In this document: one piece after another, positions 47,285-57,455 of the stretch
How the letters are laid out: each line of letters opens with the position of its first letter
Position numbering within the stretch: the first letter of the stretch is position 1
Assembly: GCA_015548865.1 (NCBI GenBank)
Contig: JADMXW010000009.1
Location: 124,001-188,000, forward strand
Origin: Serratia marcescens
GTDB taxonomy: Bacteria; Pseudomonadota; Gammaproteobacteria; Enterobacterales; Enterobacteriaceae
Direction of reading: 5' to 3'
DNA length: 64,000 nucleotides
Program-made: the position numbers and the translations under genes
Notes under the pieces: model-generated
The model's database searches: none
Told to the model about the DNA's origin: nothing
Seen by the model: only the letters and a program-made list of their open reading frames with translations

Positions 47285-48699
47285 CATTCCCGTTATCGAT
47301 AGCGGAGATTACCGCTTTATCCATCCCCCAACTGCAACAACACCTGCAGCGTGGAGAGCTAGCCGCCCGTGAGATCGCTGACATTACGCTGGATGCCATA
47401 GCACAGCGGCACCCAACGTTAAATGCTTATACCCAGGTCACAGGACAACGTATGCAGCGAGAGGCCGATGCGCTGGATGCGAGACGCCTTCGCGGCGAAG
47501 TATTGCCACCGCTGGCGGGTGTGCCTTATGCGGTAAAGAACCTGTTTGATGTTGCCGGAGAAACCACACTGGCAGGCGCACGCCTGTTTGCCGATAATCC
47601 TCCCGCCAAACGCGATGCGTTTGCGCTGCGCCAGTTAAGCACTAGCGGTGCACTGCTTTCCGGCATGCTGAATATGGATGCTTACGCTTACGGCTTCACC
47701 ACCGAAAACAGCCACTACGGCCCGACTCGCAATCCACAAGACCCAACGCGTATTGCGGGCGGATCCTCCGGTGGCTCCGCCGCCGCCGTCGGCGCTGGAC
47801 TGGTGCAATTTTCACTGGGCAGCGATACCAATGGATCGATTCGGGTTCCCGCTTCGCTGTGCGGCATTTTTGGCCTGAAACCGACTTTTGGCCGGTTGTC
47901 TCGCGAAGGCAGCCACCCGTTTGTTGCCAGCCTTGACCATATCGGTCCGCTGGCGCGTCGCACAGAAGACTTGGCCTTGGTGTTCGATGCCATGCAGGGT
48001 ATTGATAGTGACGATCGTTTTCAGCGCCCACAACCTCTCCTTTCTACAGCTTCCCGCTTGCAGGAAGGCTCCCGTGGCCTGCGCAGTGCCGTGCTTTCCG
48101 GTTACTTTAGCGAAGCCTGCGATGATGATGCACGCGATGCCGTGCAAAGGGTCGCACACGCGCTTGCAGCCAATGAAGAAAGAACCATCGCCCAGGCCGA
48201 GCTGGCGCGCACCGCAGCTTTTATTCTCTCTGCCAGCGAAGGGGGTAACCGTTATCTCTCAGCCCTGCGCCACACACCTGAAAAATTTGAGCCTCACTCA
48301 CGTGAGCGCCTGACAGCGGGAGCTATGCTGCCTTCCGCCTGGTATCTACAGGCACAGCGCTTTCGTGATGTCTTTCGCCGCCAGGTATTGCCTTTGTTTG
48401 AACACGTAGACCTGCTAATTGCCCCAGCGACACCGTGCTGTGCCACCCTTATTGGTCAGGAAACCATGCGGATAAATCACACCGACCTGCCAGTACGCGC
48501 CAGCATGGGCATGCTGACACAGCCTATCTCGTTCGTCGGGCTCCCCGTCGTCACGGTACCGTTGATGACCATCAAAGGGTTGCCGATTGGCGTACAGTTA
48601 ATTGCCGCCCCTTGGCGGGAAGATATTTGTCTACGTGCCGCCTGGGCACTGGAACAATCAGGCGTTGTCAGCGCCATTTCCATCCTGCAGGGAAAGTGA
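47281..48699 (+). CDS. hpxY: AtzE/HpxY-like amidase, probable oxalurate amidohydrolase
   Basis: 472 residues. Amidase-signature enzyme with the Ser-cisSer-Lys triad: Lys in VPYAVKNLFDVAG (~83), the GGSSGGSAAAVGAG loop (~160-173) and the nucleophile region SLGSDTNGSIRVPASL. AtzE hydrolyses 1-carboxybiuret in s-triazine degradation. The homologues in purine gene clusters are assigned to oxalurate (or related ureide) hydrolysis. The upstream aminotransferase of this locus makes oxalurate, which fits. I see no HpxW-type oxamate amidohydrolase or HpxZ gene in the window, so the pathway here ends at this step. Confidence 0.82.
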   Translation: MTFPLSIAEITALSIPQLQQHLQRGELAAREIADITLDAIAQRHPTLNAYTQVTGQRMQREADALDARRLRGEVLPPLAGVPYAVKNLFDVAGETTLAGARLFADNPPAKRDAFALRQLSTSGALLSGMLNMDAYAYGFTTENSHYGPTRNPQDPTRIAGGSSGGSAAAVGAGLVQFSLGSDTNGSIRVPASLCGIFGLKPTFGRLSREGSHPFVASLDHIGPLARRTEDLALVFDAMQGIDSDDRFQRPQPLLSTASRLQEGSRGLRSAVLSGYFSEACDDDARDAVQRVAHALAANEERTIAQAELARTAAFILSASEGGNRYLSALRHTPEKFEPHSRERLTAGAMLPSAWYLQAQRFRDVFRRQVLPLFEHVDLLIAPATPCCATLIGQETMRINHTDLPVRASMGMLTQPISFVGLPVVTVPLMTIKGLPIGVQLIAAPWREDICLRAAWALEQSGVVSAISILQGK

Positions 48700-48714
48700 A
48701 ATATCATTGTATTG

Positions 48715-48739
48715 GGATGCCTGCGGGCATCCTCTATTT
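48715..48739 (+). terminator. Terminator after hpxY
   Basis: GGATGCC (48715-48721) pairs with GGCATCC (48726-48732) over a four-base loop, followed by TCTATTT, 16 bases after the stop. Confidence 0.65.
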
Positions 48740-49211
48740 CAGCACCAATAACAAGGAAATATAAAGTATTGACACGGGCATTATTCAGTTTCAATAAGGC
48801 AATAATTTTCAGTGCAATCTGAAAATAGCCACCATCGAATAGCGATATAAATCACCTTTATCACTGCAATGGCATAAGCAATTTCAAAAAAAATCACAAC
48901 GTCATTCAACCACATTATTACCCACAACATATATAAACGTAAAAACCATTCAAAACATCGAATTTCAAAATATACATATCATTGATATAAAACCAAAAAT
49001 TAATATAAAACATCAAAAAATAATATGAAAAATCAGACAGTAAAAAACAAAGAAAATGGTTTGAGAAATGACATAAAATGAATATCACCATAGCGACGCT
49101 GGCGGTACAAAGGGTTGCCTCAGAATCTGAGTATGGTAGGGTATGGCGTGTTTTCACCTTCATCAGGACAGAAATATAGAACGATAAATCACAGAGGAAC
49201 TTTATCATTTC
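48740..49211. other. AT-rich upstream region of proU
   Basis: No supported gene; the open frame on the minus strand here overlaps proV and has an unlikely Cys/Phe/Tyr-rich composition. The stretch 48770-49080 is strongly AT-rich with many A-tracts, suited to curvature and H-NS binding, which represses proU in enterics at low osmolarity. The proV promoter should lie in 49080-49200. The start has a GAGG site (about 49194). Confidence 0.5.
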
Positions 49212-50414
49212 ATGGCAATAAAACTCGAAGTAAAACATCTCTATAAAATATTTGGCGAGCACCCAGACAGGGCATTCAAACTGATAGATAAAGGGCTAAA
49301 CAAAGATCAGATCTTTGAAAAAACCGGGCTCACTGTCGGCGTGAAAGACGCCAATCTGGCCATTGAAGAAGGCGAGATATTCGTCATCATGGGATTATCC
49401 GGTTCGGGTAAATCCACACTGGTACGCCTTCTCAATCGTCTGATTGAACCTACACGTGGTCAAGTACTGATCGACGGCGAAAATATTGCTGAGGTATCAG
49501 ATACTGAATTGCGTGCCCTACGCCGCAAAAAAATCAGTATGGTTTTCCAGTCGTTCGCGTTGATGCCACACCTGAGTGTGTTGGCTAACACCGCGTTTGG
49601 CATGGAGTTGGCGGGTGTTGATAAAGCACACCGCGAGCAGAAAGCGCTCGAAGCTCTGCAACAGGTGGGTCTTGAGGCTTATGCCAATACCTACCCAGAT
49701 GAGCTTTCCGGCGGCATGCGCCAACGCGTCGGCTTGGCACGCGCACTGGCAAACGATCCCGATATCCTGCTGATGGATGAAGCATTTTCAGCGCTCGATC
49801 CCTTGATCCGTACCGAAATGCAAGATGAACTGGTGAAGTTGCAATCTCGCCACCAGCGCACCATCGTATTTATTTCACACGATCTGGACGAAGCCATGCG
49901 CATCGGCGATCGCATCGCCATCATGCACGGTGGGGAAGTGATCCAGGTCGGTACGCCGGATGAAATTCTCAACAACCCGGCCAATGACTATGTGCGTACT
50001 TTCTTCCGCGGCGTGGATATCAGCCACGTATTTAGCGCGAAAGATATTGCACGCCGTCGCCCCGTCACGTTGATCCGTAAGGCACCCGGCGTTGGACCGC
50101 GATCTGCACTCAAAATCCTGCAGGATGACGACCGTGAATATGGTTACGTGCTGGAGAAAGGGAAAAAATTTATCGGCGTTGTTTCTATTGATTCGCTGAA
50201 AAAAGCACTGCAAGCGCAAGAACCGCTGGAACAGGCTTTGCTGCCAGATCCTGCCCCCGTGCCCGCAGATATGTCGCTCAACGAGCTGATTTCACAAGTT
50301 GCGCAGGCCCCCTGTGCCGTGCCAGTCATCGGTGAGAACAGTGAATATATCGGCATCATTTCCAAGGGCATGCTGTTACAGGCATTAGACAAGGAGGGCA
50401 GCAACAATGACTAA
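49212..50414 (+). CDS. proV: Glycine betaine/proline ABC transporter ATPase
   Basis: 400 residues, as in E. coli ProV. It powers osmoprotectant uptake by ProU under high osmolarity. N-terminal [22 protein letters not shown]; Walker [18 protein letters not shown] (~60-76); Q-loop [12 protein letters not shown]; signature [15 protein letters not shown]; Walker [14 protein letters not shown]-loop [10 protein letters not shown]-terminal CBS pair runs from about residue 280 to the end. It overlaps proW by eight bases. Confidence 0.97.
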   Translation: MAIKLEVKHLYKIFGEHPDRAFKLIDKGLNKDQIFEKTGLTVGVKDANLAIEEGEIFVIMGLSGSGKSTLVRLLNRLIEPTRGQVLIDGENIAEVSDTELRALRRKKISMVFQSFALMPHLSVLANTAFGMELAGVDKAHREQKALEALQQVGLEAYANTYPDELSGGMRQRVGLARALANDPDILLMDEAFSALDPLIRTEMQDELVKLQSRHQRTIVFISHDLDEAMRIGDRIAIMHGGEVIQVGTPDEILNNPANDYVRTFFRGVDISHVFSAKDIARRRPVTLIRKAPGVGPRSALKILQDDDREYGYVLEKGKKFIGVVSIDSLKKALQAQEPLEQALLPDPAPVPADMSLNELISQVAQAPCAVPVIGENSEYIGIISKGMLLQALDKEGSNND

Positions 50415-51549
50415 CGCAACCAATCCGTGGGAGACGACGCAAACACCGGTAAATGCTGCCGAACAGGCAGCCACCAACGGCAATGGCGATCCCTGGTCAT
50501 CAGCAGCGCAAAGTGCGTCTGCTTCCGGGGACGCTGCAACAAACGGTGCAGATGCCTGGGGAGCACCCACTCAGGATGCAGCCCAGTCGGGAGCTGATTG
50601 GCTGAACAGTGCCCCCGCACCGGCTCAAGAACATTTTTCACTGCTGGATCCCTTCAAAGACACGTTGATTCCGTTGGATCATTGGGTCACAGAAGGAATT
50701 GACTGGCTGGTACTGCATTTCCGCCCACTCTTTCAAGGCATTCGCGTGCCGGTTGATATCATTCTTAATGGTTTCCAACAGGCGCTGTTAGGCATGCCGG
50801 CCCCCGTTGCTATTTTGGTGTTCTCCCTTATCGCCTGGCAGATGTCATCATTGGGCATGGGAGCGGCAACGCTGATATCGCTGGTGGCTATCGGCGCTAT
50901 TGGTGCCTGGTCACAGGCCATGGTTACACTGGCACTGGTATTAACGGCGCTGTTCTTTTGCATGCTTCTTGGTCTGCCGCTCGGCATCTGGTTGGCGCGC
51001 AGTGAGCGTGCAGCAAAAGTGGTGCGCCCGCTGCTTGACGCCATGCAAACCACGCCTGCGTTCGTTTATCTGGTACCGATTGTCATGCTGTTTGGTATCG
51101 GTAATGTGCCCGGAGTGGTCGTCACCATTATCTTTGCGCTGCCGCCGATTGTGCGTTTGACTATCCTCGGTATCCGTCAGGTTCCTGCCGACCTGGTAGA
51201 AGCGGCTGAATCCTTTGGGGCCAGCCCGCGCCAGATGCTATTCAAAGTGCAGTTACCGTTGGCAATGCCCACCATCATGGCCGGTGTTAATCAAACACTG
51301 ATGCTCGCGCTCTCTATGGTCGTGATTGCTTCGATGATCGCAGTCGGAGGATTGGGGCAAATGGTCCTGCGCGGTATCGGGCGTCTGGATATGGGATTGG
51401 CTGCTGTGGGCGGTGTCGGGATCGTGATTCTCGCTATCATTCTGGACCGGTTGACGCAGTCTCTGGGGCGTGACAGCCGTAGCCGTGGTAATCAACGCTG
51501 GTATCGCACCGGTCCGTTGGGGCTGATTTTACGCCCATTCACCCGTTAA
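50407..51549 (+). CDS. proW: Glycine betaine/proline ABC transporter permease
   Basis: 380 residues against 354 in E. coli. The extra length is in the hydrophilic N-terminal tail (residues ~1-75), which is rich in Ala/Asn/Asp/Trp and holds repeated AAEQAATNG / [15 protein letters not shown] words. The membrane part begins near residue 85. The coupling loop is [24 protein letters not shown] and the core [17 protein letters not shown] is highly conserved. It works with ProV and ProX. Confidence 0.96.
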   Translation: MTNATNPWETTQTPVNAAEQAATNGNGDPWSSAAQSASASGDAATNGADAWGAPTQDAAQSGADWLNSAPAPAQEHFSLLDPFKDTLIPLDHWVTEGIDWLVLHFRPLFQGIRVPVDIILNGFQQALLGMPAPVAILVFSLIAWQMSSLGMGAATLISLVAIGAIGAWSQAMVTLALVLTALFFCMLLGLPLGIWLARSERAAKVVRPLLDAMQTTPAFVYLVPIVMLFGIGNVPGVVVTIIFALPPIVRLTILGIRQVPADLVEAAESFGASPRQMLFKVQLPLAMPTIMAGVNQTLMLALSMVVIASMIAVGGLGQMVLRGIGRLDMGLAAVGGVGIVILAIILDRLTQSLGRDSRSRGNQRWYRTGPLGLILRPFTR

Positions 51550-51651
51550 TCATGGTTCATGGGCAAGGTGGCTGCTTAGCGCCTTGTCCCCCCATATCGC
51601 CATACTTTCATCACAAAGCACCGTTACAGCCATACACCGTTACAACAACGC

Positions 51652-51683
51652 ACTTTTATCACAATACACTTTTGTCACAATAC
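51652..51683 (+). repeat. 16-bp tandem repeat in proW-proX gap
   Basis: ACTTTT(A/G)TCACAATAC occurs twice head to tail (51652-51667 and 51668-51683), directly before the AGAGGG site of proX. A degenerate third copy (ACTTTCATCACAA) lies at 51604-51616, and CACCGTTACA is also duplicated upstream. Confidence 0.55.
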
Positions 51684-51698
51684 AAAGAGGGATAAACC

Positions 51699-52700
51699 AT
51701 GATGCAGAAAACCGGACTCGGGGCCGTTGCCCTGATTACCGCACTGGCAGGCTCGCCGCTCTATGCTGCCGACCAGCCTGGCAAAGGCGTCGGTGTTCAG
51801 CCCGTGCAGAGCACTATTTCGGAGGAAACATTCCAGACGCTGCTGGTCAGCCGCGCGCTGGAGAAACTGGGATACGACGTTCAACCGATTCGCGAAGTGG
51901 ATTACAACGTTGCGTATATGTCCATCGCTTCCGGCGATGCCACCTTCACCGCGGTAAACTGGGATCCGCTTCAGGCAGACATGTACAAAGCGGCTGGCGG
52001 TGATGCCAAATTTTACCGCGACGGCGTCTACGTCGGCGGCGCAGCACAGGGCTATCTAATCGACAAAAAGACAGCGGAAAAGTACCAGATAACCAACGTT
52101 GAGCAATTTAAAGATCCAGAGATCGCCAAATTATTTGATACCAACGGTGATGGCAAAGCGGACTTGATCGGTTGTGCGCCAGGTTGGGGTTGCGAGGCTG
52201 CCATCAACAATCACCTTCAGGCTTACGGATTAAGCAATACGGTAGAGCACAATCAGGGCAATTACGCCGCAATGATCGCTGATGCTATTACCCGCTATAA
52301 AGAAGGCAAACCTATTTTCTATTACACCTGGACACCGTACTGGGTCAGCGATGTACTGGTGCCAGGGCGCGATGTCGTCTGGTTACAGGTGCCTTTCTCT
52401 TCTCAACCGGGAGAAATGAAAGGCTCCAGCACCAAGCTTCCTAACGGTAACGATTACGGCTTCCCCGTGAATAATATCCGTATCGCAGCGAACAAAGCAT
52501 GGGCAGAGAAAAATCCGGCAGCAGCCAAGCTGTTTGCCATCATGAAACTCCCGTTGGCCGACATCAATGCTCAGAACATGCGGATGCGTAGCGGAGAGAG
52601 CAGCCAGAAAGATATCGAGCGCCATGTGGATGGCTGGATCAAGGCACATCAGGCACAGTTTGATGGTTGGATAAAAACTGCCACTGACGCAGCCAAGTAA
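51699..52700 (+). CDS. proX: Glycine betaine-binding periplasmic protein
   Basis: 333 residues, two Met codons at the start. Signal peptide to about residue 23 (cleavage after LYA). The mature protein begins [20 protein letters not shown]. Tryptophans that form the betaine box in E. coli ProX are conserved in [24 protein letters not shown] and [12 protein letters not shown]. Two Cys in [10 protein letters not shown] form the known disulfide. It ends the proVWX operon. Confidence 0.97.
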   Translation: MMQKTGLGAVALITALAGSPLYAADQPGKGVGVQPVQSTISEETFQTLLVSRALEKLGYDVQPIREVDYNVAYMSIASGDATFTAVNWDPLQADMYKAAGGDAKFYRDGVYVGGAAQGYLIDKKTAEKYQITNVEQFKDPEIAKLFDTNGDGKADLIGCAPGWGCEAAINNHLQAYGLSNTVEHNQGNYAAMIADAITRYKEGKPIFYYTWTPYWVSDVLVPGRDVVWLQVPFSSQPGEMKGSSTKLPNGNDYGFPVNNIRIAANKAWAEKNPAAAKLFAIMKLPLADINAQNMRMRSGESSQKDIERHVDGWIKAHQAQFDGWIKTATDAAK

Positions 52701-52733
52701 CCTGGATACAGGCACATTGCTATTATTCGTTCA

Positions 52734-52758
52734 CAGGCCCATTCGGGCCTGTTTCTTC
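52734..52758 (+). terminator. Terminator after proVWX
   Basis: CAGGCCC (52734-52740) pairs with GGGCCTG (52745-52751) over loop ATTC, followed by TTTCTT. Confidence 0.8.
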
Positions 52759-52842
52759 AGATTCCGTTCCTTGTAAACACCTTCTGCCTTAACGGATTTG
52801 ATACAATCACGCCCACACACTACAGAACGTTAGCGAGTATTC

Positions 52843-54021
52843 ATGTCTTCTCAACAGGCTCAGACGGGTCTTAGCCTTCCTTTAACGCTCATCATGTCAA
52901 CAGCAACCGGATTGGCCGTCGCCAGCAATTACTACGCCCAACCGCTGCTAGAAACCATCGCCAGAGCGTTTGAACTTTCCGTTAATCAAGCAGGGCTTAT
53001 TGTCACCGCCGCCCAGGTTGGCTATGCGGTAGGTTTACTGTTTTTGGTGCCCATGGGCGATATGTTCGAACGGCGCACGTTGATTGTTACCATGACGCTG
53101 TTAACCGCTCTGGGGCTGGTTATTACCGCGCTGGCACCGACATTGCCTGTTATGCTTGCAGGTATCGGGATCGCGGGGTTGTGTTCCGTAGTGGCCCAAC
53201 TGCTGGTGCCGCTCGCGGCAACGCTGGCAACCCCCGAGACGCGCGGCAAGGTAGTCGGCACAATAATGAGCGGTTTGCTGCTGGGCATTCTGCTTGCGCG
53301 CACCATTGCTGGGGCGCTCGCCACGCTGGGGGGATGGCGCACCGTGTATTGGGTGGCCAGCGTACTGATGGTTACCATGGCGTTGATACTGTGGCGAGCG
53401 CTTCCGCGTTTACCACCCAGCAATAACCTGCAGTATGAGCAACTGATCGTCTCCATTTTCCGACTGTTTGCCACCACGCCAGTATTGCGTGTACGCGCAC
53501 TGCTTGGGTGTCTCTCTTTTGCCAATTTCAGCATTCTCTGGACCTCGATGGCGTTTCTGCTGTCGGCACCGCCTTATCAATATTCAGAAGGGGTTATCGG
53601 GCTGTTTGGTTTAGTCGGGGCTGCCGGTGCGCTGGCAGCCACCCGAGCCGGCCGCCTGGTCGATAAGGGAAAAGCCACCTTGACCACTACGGTGGGTCTG
53701 GTGCTGCTGTTGCTCTCCTGGGGCATGATTGCAATGGGTGTCACAGCGTTGCTACCGCTGATTGTTGGTATTGTGGTACTTGATCTGGCCGTACAAGGCC
53801 TGCACGTCACCAACCAAAGTGTGATCTATCAGATGATGCCGGAAGCGCGTAACCGACTTACCGCCGGATATATGACCAGCTACTTTATCGGCGGTGCCAT
53901 TGGCTCATTGCTGTCCGCAGCAACCTACCAATTCGCAGGCTGGGCAGGCGTTTGCTCTGCGGGTGCTGCAGTAAGTTTACTAACGCTGCTTATCTGGATA
54001 CCTAGCCGAAAACACGTCTGA
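52843..54021 (+). CDS. ygaY: MFS transporter (YgaY-like)
   Basis: 392 residues, 12 probable membrane helices. The MFS loop motif VGLLFLVPMGDMFERRTLIV is at about residues 62-81. It sits directly after proX, where E. coli has the broken gene ygaY; here the frame is intact. The substrate is unknown. Relatives include sugar-efflux and drug-efflux carriers of the DHA1 group. The start at 52843 follows TTAGCGAG, a weak site. Confidence 0.88.
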   Translation: MSSQQAQTGLSLPLTLIMSTATGLAVASNYYAQPLLETIARAFELSVNQAGLIVTAAQVGYAVGLLFLVPMGDMFERRTLIVTMTLLTALGLVITALAPTLPVMLAGIGIAGLCSVVAQLLVPLAATLATPETRGKVVGTIMSGLLLGILLARTIAGALATLGGWRTVYWVASVLMVTMALILWRALPRLPPSNNLQYEQLIVSIFRLFATTPVLRVRALLGCLSFANFSILWTSMAFLLSAPPYQYSEGVIGLFGLVGAAGALAATRAGRLVDKGKATLTTTVGLVLLLLSWGMIAMGVTALLPLIVGIVVLDLAVQGLHVTNQSVIYQMMPEARNRLTAGYMTSYFIGGAIGSLLSAATYQFAGWAGVCSAGAAVSLLTLLIWIPSRKHV

Positions 54022-54036
54022 TAGATGTGTAAGTGA

Positions 54037-54070
54037 GGATGTGTCACATTTCTGGCACATCCGCTGTTTT
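54037..54070 (+). terminator. Hairpin after ygaY-like gene
   Basis: GGATGTG (54037-54043) pairs with CACATCC (54056-54062), followed by GCTGTTTT, 16 bases after the stop. Confidence 0.55.
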
Positions 54071-54117
54071 ATCGGTAGGGTATTGACCATCCATTATATT
54101 AAGCGACACGTTATCCA

Positions 54118-54876
54118 ATGATAAGCCAACAGCAGGAGAAGTCTATTGAACGCGCTTCTCCTCACGCCACCTTCGCCGAAGGGGTTATCAACAGCCTACC
54201 GATAGTGATCGGTTACCTGCCCGTCGCCTTCGCTTTTGGTATGAATGCAGTCAAACTCGGGTATTCACCGTGGGAAGCGGTCTTTATGTCGTGTGTTATC
54301 TACGCCGGTGCCAGCCAGTTTGTGATTACCGCCCTGCTCAGCGCAGGGATGTCCATTTGGGTGGCCGCTTTCACCGTAATGGCCATGGATGTACGACATG
54401 TGCTGTATGGTCCGGCGCTACGGCATCGTATATTGCAGCGTCTACCTACGCGCAAGACGCCGCTGTGGGCGTTTGGGCTGACAGACGAAGTCTTCGCCGC
54501 CGCGACAGCGCGGCTGGCGCAAAATAATCGCCGCTGGAGTGAAAACTGGATGCTGGGTGTCGCTGCTGCATCCTGGATTTCCTGGGCCTGCGGCACAGTG
54601 ATAGGAGCGCTATTCGGTAATGGACCATTGAAAGAATATCCCGCCGTCGAAGCAGCGCTCACATTTATGTTGCCTGCGTTATTCCTTAGTTTCCTGCTGG
54701 CCTCTTTCAAAAAACGACAAAGTGCCGTTGTATTGTGCGCACTGAGTGGTGCGCTGCTCGGTTTACTGCTGTTCTCCATACCGATCGCCATTTTAGTCGG
54801 TATCGGCAGCGGCTGTGCCGCAGCATTGTTTCTTGCACCCACCCTCGTGGTCAAACAGGAGGAGAACCCGTCGTGA
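54118..54876 (+). CDS. ygaZ: YgaZ, AzlC-family branched-chain amino acid exporter subunit
   Basis: 252 residues. AzlC family membrane protein: EGVINSLPIVIGYLPVAFAFGM and IYAGASQFVITALLSAG are the typical N-terminal stretches. With YgaH it exports L-valine in E. coli; an assignment to methionine export also exists. It overlaps ygaH by four bases and precedes mprA, the E. coli order. Confidence 0.95.
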   Translation: MISQQQEKSIERASPHATFAEGVINSLPIVIGYLPVAFAFGMNAVKLGYSPWEAVFMSCVIYAGASQFVITALLSAGMSIWVAAFTVMAMDVRHVLYGPALRHRILQRLPTRKTPLWAFGLTDEVFAAATARLAQNNRRWSENWMLGVAAASWISWACGTVIGALFGNGPLKEYPAVEAALTFMLPALFLSFLLASFKKRQSAVVLCALSGALLGLLLFSIPIAILVGIGSGCAAALFLAPTLVVKQEENPS

Positions 54877-55217
54877 GTACTCAAATTTTGCTCATTGGTG
54901 TGCTGGTTGGCACGGTGAATTTTTTGTTCCGCTACCTGCCTCTTCGTCTGGGAACCAGCCGTGCTTCTGGATCGCTTAAACGCGGCAAAGTAGGCGCCGT
55001 ACTTGACAGTATTGGCATTGCCTCTATCTGCGCACTGCTGATCGTTTCCAGCGTTCCTGAGATTCAACAGCACACCAACAAACTGCTGCCTACGTTAGTG
55101 GGTTGCCTGGCACTAGCGCTCTGTTTTTATCAAACGCGCAGCATTGTGGTATCCACATTGCTTGGTGCGTTTTGTTACGGTATTGCTTTTAAATACCTTT
55201 CATTGGGAATTATTTAA
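54873..55217 (+). CDS. ygaH: YgaH, AzlD-family exporter subunit
   Basis: 114 residues from the GTG at 54873, which overlaps the ygaZ stop (GTGA) and has a CAGGAGGAG site; the longer frame upstream lies within ygaZ. AzlD family: four membrane helices, LIGVLVGTVNFLFRYLPLRL at the start and SIGIASICALLIVSS in the middle. Partner of YgaZ. Confidence 0.93.
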   Translation: MSTQILLIGVLVGTVNFLFRYLPLRLGTSRASGSLKRGKVGAVLDSIGIASICALLIVSSVPEIQQHTNKLLPTLVGCLALALCFYQTRSIVVSTLLGAFCYGIAFKYLSLGII

Positions 55218-55379
55218 TATCATTGTGTTAGCAGCACGTTATTAGTGGTTCACGTTATGTTACGCGAGCGCTCTTACGTTCTGTCACAAAGTCGATAACA
55301 CAATGCGACTAAATATCGTTTACCCGATTAGTAACTTTCGTTATTATACTGATCGTGATTAATGAGGTTCACATAAAAA

Positions 55380-55967
55380 ATGGATAGTCCATCTGTACAT
55401 AAGCGCGGGCTCGCAGAAAGTGGCACGCGTGATAAAAAGCCTGAGTTCGATAAAAACAGTTCCTTCTCACCCATCGAACAAATGATCAATCTGCGTGCAT
55501 CGCGCAATCCAGAGTTTCCTCAACAGGAGATCTTACTGGTGCGTTTGTGCATGCACATGCAAAACAAAATCCTGGAGCACCGCAACAAGATTTTGCGGGA
55601 ACAGGGCATCAACGAAACGTTGTTTATGGCACTGATTACGTTGGAATCTCAGGAATCACGTAGCATTCAGCCTTCGGAACTGAGCGCTGCGCTGGGCTCT
55701 TCGCGTACCAATGCAACACGTATTGCAGATGAGTTAGAAAAACGCGGTTGGATTGAACGCCGTGAAAGCGATAGCGATCGTCGTTGCCTGCATTTACATA
55801 TGACGGATGAAGGCAAAGCGTTTCTTGATCGTCTGCTGCCGCCACAGCACCAGAGTCTGCATTTTCTCTGGTCAGCGCTGGAAAAAGATGAGCAGAAGCA
55901 GTTGGAAGTGCTGATGCGTAAATTGCTGGTGCGGCTGGACGAAATGGACAGAATCGATAATCCATAA
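55380..55967 (+). CDS. mprA: MarR-family repressor MprA (EmrR)
   Basis: 195 residues. Represses emrAB and itself in E. coli and is released by uncouplers and phenolic compounds. The MarR winged helix is complete: [51 protein letters not shown] (recognition helix, described by position ~95-120) and [13 protein letters not shown]. The E. coli protein starts MDSSFTPIEQM; here about 20 extra residues ([20 protein letters not shown]) lie between the MDS and the SFSPIEQM. No internal Met, GTG or TTG with a site allows a shorter start. The SD before ATG 55380 is weak. Confidence 0.92.
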   Translation: MDSPSVHKRGLAESGTRDKKPEFDKNSSFSPIEQMINLRASRNPEFPQQEILLVRLCMHMQNKILEHRNKILREQGINETLFMALITLESQESRSIQPSELSAALGSSRTNATRIADELEKRGWIERRESDSDRRCLHLHMTDEGKAFLDRLLPPQHQSLHFLWSALEKDEQKQLEVLMRKLLVRLDEMDRIDNP

Positions 55968-56262
55968 CGCCCCACACCGATAATAACAATACTGTCTTTC
56001 CTGAAATACATCTTCACACGCACTGGCGTGTTTGCCAGGTGCCTAGTGTTTTTGGATCAATACCCGTTCGTATCATGGCCGTTAATTAACGGACCCCGTT
56101 CCGCTGCCTCACGGCAGCCGGAGCGATAAATTGCATCATGGGTAAAGGCTGCGCGGGCTGGCTCTCTGCCTCGCAGTGCACATGCAAGAATCGGCCATCG
56201 TTATCCGCCGCATTCTGATAAATAATAATGAAAAAGTGACATTTGAAGCAGAGGAAAACACC
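55968..56262. other. mprA-emrA intergenic region, 295 bp
   Basis: No gene. It is longer than in E. coli. It contains CCGTTAATTAACGG (56081-56094) and a hairpin GCTGCC/GGCAGC (56103-56118), which could attenuate read-through from mprA. An open frame leads into emrA from 56176 but has no ribosome site. Confidence 0.4.
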
Positions 56263-57438
56263 ATGAGTTCAAGCGTGGAAAATCAAGCGCCGCAGGCTCC
56301 TGTAAAAAATAAAAAACGCCAGCGTAAACGGATACTTACCCTGTTAACCGTGCTGTGTCTACTGGTTGGCTGCGCCTGGTTTATCTACTGGTATCTGGTG
56401 CTAAGACACCACCAGGAGACGGATGATGCCTACGTTGCTGGTAATCAGGTACAGTTGATGTCCCAAGTAAGCGGCAGCGTCACCCGTGTTAACGTAGACA
56501 ACACCGATTTCGTCAAGCAAGGTGCGGTTCTGGTTGAACTTGATGCTACCGATGCTCAATTGGCTTTCGAACGTGCACAGACCGCGCTGGCCAACAGTGT
56601 GCGTCAAACGCACCAGCTGATGATCAACAGTAAACAGTATCAGGCCAACATCGATCTGTACCAAACAGAACTTAACAAAGCCACGGGTGACCTTGCTCGC
56701 CGTGAAGCCTTGGGTAATGTCAATGCGATTGGCCGTGAAGATGTGCAGCACGCCCGTGATGCCGTCGCCAGCGCCCGTGCGTCACTGGAAGTGGCCAGAC
56801 AACAATATCAGGCTAATCGAGCGATGATCCTCGATACGCCACTGCAACAACAACCCGGCGTGCAACAAGCCGCGACCGATCTGCGTGATGCCTGGTTAGC
56901 ACTGCAAAGAACCCGCATTGTCAGCCCGGTAGATGGCTATATTTCTCGCCGAAGCGTACAAGTTGGCGCACGAATAACGCCCTCATCTGCACTGATGGCC
57001 ATCGTACCCGCTCACCATCTGTGGGTAGATGCCAACTTTAAAGAAACACAGCTTGCCAATATGCGTATCGGCCAACCTGTCACTGTGGTCAGTGATATCT
57101 ACGGTGACGATGTGGTGTATCAGGGCAAAGTCGTCGGTCTTGATATGGGTACTGGCAGCGCGTTTTCCTTATTACCTGCACAAAATGCCACCGGCAACTG
57201 GATCAAGGTAGTACAGCGTTTACCTGTACGTATTGAGCTGGATGCGAAGCAATTGGCTGAACACCCGTTGCGTATTGGCCTTTCAACGCTGGTAAAAGTG
57301 GATACCGCCAATGTGGACGGGAAGGTCTTGTCTGATGCACCACGTAGTACGCCAGCCTACCAAAGCGATGCGTTAACGCTGGATCTGACTCCGGTCAATA
57401 CCCTGATCGATACTATCATTCGGGCTAATGCGGAATAA
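56263..57438 (+). CDS. emrA: Multidrug efflux membrane fusion protein EmrA
   Basis: 391 residues from the ATG at 56263, which has a GAGG site; E. coli EmrA has 390. A single membrane helix is at about residues 29-50 (ILTLLTVLCLLVGCAWFIYW). The lipoyl-like half motif ETDDAYVAGNQVQL and SGSVTRVNVDNTDFVKQG follow, then a coiled coil (~95-205) and the second barrel half VSPVDGYISRRSVQVGARI. It links EmrB to TolC for efflux of hydrophobic uncouplers and antibiotics. Confidence 0.96.
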   Translation: MSSSVENQAPQAPVKNKKRQRKRILTLLTVLCLLVGCAWFIYWYLVLRHHQETDDAYVAGNQVQLMSQVSGSVTRVNVDNTDFVKQGAVLVELDATDAQLAFERAQTALANSVRQTHQLMINSKQYQANIDLYQTELNKATGDLARREALGNVNAIGREDVQHARDAVASARASLEVARQQYQANRAMILDTPLQQQPGVQQAATDLRDAWLALQRTRIVSPVDGYISRRSVQVGARITPSSALMAIVPAHHLWVDANFKETQLANMRIGQPVTVVSDIYGDDVVYQGKVVGLDMGTGSAFSLLPAQNATGNWIKVVQRLPVRIELDAKQLAEHPLRIGLSTLVKVDTANVDGKVLSDAPRSTPAYQSDALTLDLTPVNTLIDTIIRANAE

Positions 57439-57455
57439 CCTCGCAGGAGATAAGC

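Noticed and set aside
48918..49262. 114-codon minus-strand frame upstream of proV
   Set aside because: AT-rich, Cys/Phe/Tyr-heavy composition, overlaps the start of proV, and sits where an H-NS-bound control region is expected.
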